A stretch of 6,793 nucleotides of DNA from an uncultured Clostridia bacterium (lineage in GTDB: Bacteria > Bacillota > Clostridia > Oscillospirales > Ruminococcaceae). Both the position numbers and the translations under genes were made by a program. Numbering within the stretch: the stretch's first letter is position 1; each line of letters opens with the position of its first letter. The notes beneath the pieces are model-generated. The model saw only the letters and a program-made list of their open reading frames with translations. It made no database searches and was not told the origin of the DNA. The stretch covers positions 1 to 6,793 of the forward strand of contig CAMOFU010000134.1 in NCBI GenBank assembly GCA_946613705.1, read 5' to 3'. This document shows, piece by piece, positions 5,396 through 6,793 of this stretch.

Positions 5396-6694
5396 ATGAA
5401 GCTAAAGGATGTTTTCAGGGCATATAACAGCCTGCCCGTAAGGGACCGCAGCGCACTGCTTTTCGGAGCCTCGCTGCGCCGCAGGCACAGGGTATACGGC
5501 TGGCACATCGACCCCGCGGTGTCCGACCCCGCAAGAGCCGTGACCTATATCGGCTCCGCCGCAGGCATGACCCCCGCCGCCATGCATTCGGACGGATTCA
5601 GCTTCGGCTCGTGGGAGAATGCGTTCTTCATGCCGCGCCCCTGTATGCTCCGCTATGACGGCACCGTGGCATACTACCTCGACCCCGATGACTACAGCAA
5701 AAAGGCTGACGGCTCCGCATCAGATATCGCAGACCCCTCCTTCCCCGCAAATGCGATGATGGAGTGGCCGCTGATCTGGTATAAATTCGAGGCGGGCGAG
5801 CGCGAGGGCGAGGGATATTTCTTCTGCTCCGACAGCAGGGTCGATGAAAGCTACCACTGCTGGTGCAACTACGATGCCCGGGATAATATCATTCCCCATT
5901 TCTACACCTCGATCTACAGCCAGAATGTGATAGACGGCAGGCTGCGCAGCCTTTCGGGCAGGACCACGAACAGCGAAAACGGCGGCTCAAATATGAGCGG
6001 GCAGTCTGAAGCAGCCGCAGCTATGGCAAACAACACGACCGATACCGTTGAATGGTACACCGATGTCTGGGCAGACCGCTGCCTGATAAACGCCCTGCTG
6101 ATACTCATGGGCAGATCGACCGACCTGCAGGGGGTGTTCGGCTATGGGCTCGTTTCGGGCGATGTGGCGGCAAGCGAGGCATATGTCACGGGCTCGCTCG
6201 ACCGCGGCGGGCTGTTTGCGGGCAGCACGGACGTGATGACACAGGCAGTCAAGGTGTTCGGCATGGAAAACTGGTGGGGGCATAAGTGGCACCGCGTTGC
6301 GGGAATGCAGGGCACCCCGGGGGTATATCCCTATAAGCTCACCTGGGGAACGGCGGACGGCAGTACATGGGTCGGCTATCAGGAGCCGCTGTCAAACGGA
6401 TATGCACCCGTCAGGACTCCCGACGGTCAGCCCGCCGCCCGTCCTACGGGTACGGGCTATATATCAAAGTGCCTGTTCGGCGCACACGGCTTTGTACCGA
6501 TCACACTTGTCGGCAGTCCCGATACTGCCTACCGAGCCGAATGCTATACCGCCGAGGATAATGCCTACTGCCTTGTCGTGGGCGGCGATTCCAACAGCGG
6601 CACCCGCGCAGGACTGACATTCGCAGTGAACAACAGCTTCGTCAGCGCATACAAGCACATCGCCACAGGCCTTTCCTGCAAGCCCCTCTCCTGA
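5396..6694 (+). CDS. Phage tail-tip/receptor-binding-like protein with possible C-type-lectin-fold variable end (432 aa)
   Basis: The layout matches phage-type structural proteins common in gut Clostridia and their prophages: YGWHIDP (34-40), VTYIG and GMTPAAM (49-63), GSWENAFFMP (71-80), RYDGTVAYYLDPDDY (86-100), the RLRSLSG segment (182-188), ADRCLINALLILMGRSTD (226-243) and VFGMENWWGHKW (287-298). The end, VVGGDSNSGTRAGLTFAV (394-411) to GLSCKPLS (425-432), resembles the final segment of C-type-lectin/FGE-fold variable proteins diversified by retroelements. Many codons there end in C (AAC, AGC, TTC, TAC, CAC, ATC), as expected of a mutated AAC-rich variable repeat, although high GC at third positions would give the same. 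There is no signal peptide or membrane segment. ATG 5396 is chosen because GGGAGGT lies 5 nt upstream; an in-frame ATG at 5306 overlaps the previous gene. No capsid, tail or lysis genes are nearby, so this is an orphan, a prophage edge or a domesticated gene. Confidence 0.75.
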   Translation: MKLKDVFRAYNSLPVRDRSALLFGASLRRRHRVYGWHIDPAVSDPARAVTYIGSAAGMTPAAMHSDGFSFGSWENAFFMPRPCMLRYDGTVAYYLDPDDYSKKADGSASDIADPSFPANAMMEWPLIWYKFEAGEREGEGYFFCSDSRVDESYHCWCNYDARDNIIPHFYTSIYSQNVIDGRLRSLSGRTTNSENGGSNMSGQSEAAAAMANNTTDTVEWYTDVWADRCLINALLILMGRSTDLQGVFGYGLVSGDVAASEAYVTGSLDRGGLFAGSTDVMTQAVKVFGMENWWGHKWHRVAGMQGTPGVYPYKLTWGTADGSTWVGYQEPLSNGYAPVRTPDGQPAARPTGTGYISKCLFGAHGFVPITLVGSPDTAYRAECYTAEDNAYCLVVGGDSNSGTRAGLTFAVNNSFVSAYKHIATGLSCKPLS

Positions 6695-6709
6695 TATGTA
6701 TTGCTGTAG

Positions 6710-6778
6710 ATGATGACCTGTCTTACTGCCTGCGGGACCTGCTGGGGAAAACCTTTCTGAAGAAAGGTTATTCCCCAG
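6710..6778 (+). repeat. Dispersed repeat, right copy, with long hairpin
   Basis: This is the inverted partner of the left-end repeat. It contains a 16-bp hairpin: CTGGGGAAAACCTTTC (6742-6757), loop TGAA, then the complementary arm 6762-6778 with one bulged A (6770). It starts about 15 bp after the tail-like gene stop and could act as its terminator, though no clean U-tract follows. Similarity to the left copy can be followed only to 6769 because the left copy is cut; the repeat may continue to the window end. Confidence 0.8.
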
Positions 6779-6793
6779 ACCCCTTTCCAAAGA

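Noticed and set aside
1..6793. Window as an insertion element or transposon bounded by terminal inverted repeats
   Set aside because: No transposase, integrase or target duplication is seen, and the content is ordinary chromosomal genes with separate promoters.

Overview
The window looks like a chromosomal piece of an anaerobic gut Firmicute, most likely an Oscillospiraceae/Ruminococcus-type Clostridium. The reasons are strong AGGAGG-type ribosome sites, sigma-A promoters close to consensus, mixed GC with AT-rich intergenic gaps, and the protein families present. The taxonomic call is an inference. Both window ends lie inside inverted copies of one repeat (1-63 and 6710-6778), as expected for a contig whose assembly broke at a dispersed repeat.

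Region 1-660: a leftward consensus promoter (96-124) faces off the left edge. A rightward promoter (190-218) drives a 91-aa protein that resembles only the C-terminal tip of anaerobic ribonucleotide reductase NrdD. A near-consensus NrdR operator (198-211) fills the -35/-10 spacer, which ties this small gene to dNTP control. A 13-bp terminator (623-658) follows.

Region 679-2321 (minus strand): a three-gene operon, read right to left, from a perfect promoter (2293-2321). It encodes a zinc-ribbon microprotein, a COG1092-type SAM methyltransferase and a Bcp-type thiol peroxidase. The last two are nearly fused: the peroxidase RBS lies in the methyltransferase coding end.

Region 2340-2935: about 600 bp without a credible protein gene. 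A strong minus-strand promoter (2907-2935) overlaps the stop codon of the next gene. Its predicted transcript (about 2900 to 2553) folds into two closed domains, the first with an H-type pseudoknot, and ends in a long terminator-like hairpin. This looks like an unannotated structured ncRNA of about 350 nt and is the main discovery candidate here.

Region 2932-5000 (minus strand): a 668-aa protein with a helical N-terminal part and a TerD-like C-terminal domain, resembling the MXAN_6230/SCO0854 family but with no RING domain. It has its own promoter (4972-5000).

Region 5179-6694 (plus strand): a tightly coupled pair, a 71-aa phage-type accessory protein and a 432-aa phage tail-tip/receptor-binding-like protein. 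The C-terminus of the latter resembles the C-type-lectin-fold variable proteins targeted by diversity-generating retroelements. No other phage gene, reverse transcriptase or template repeat is visible in the window.
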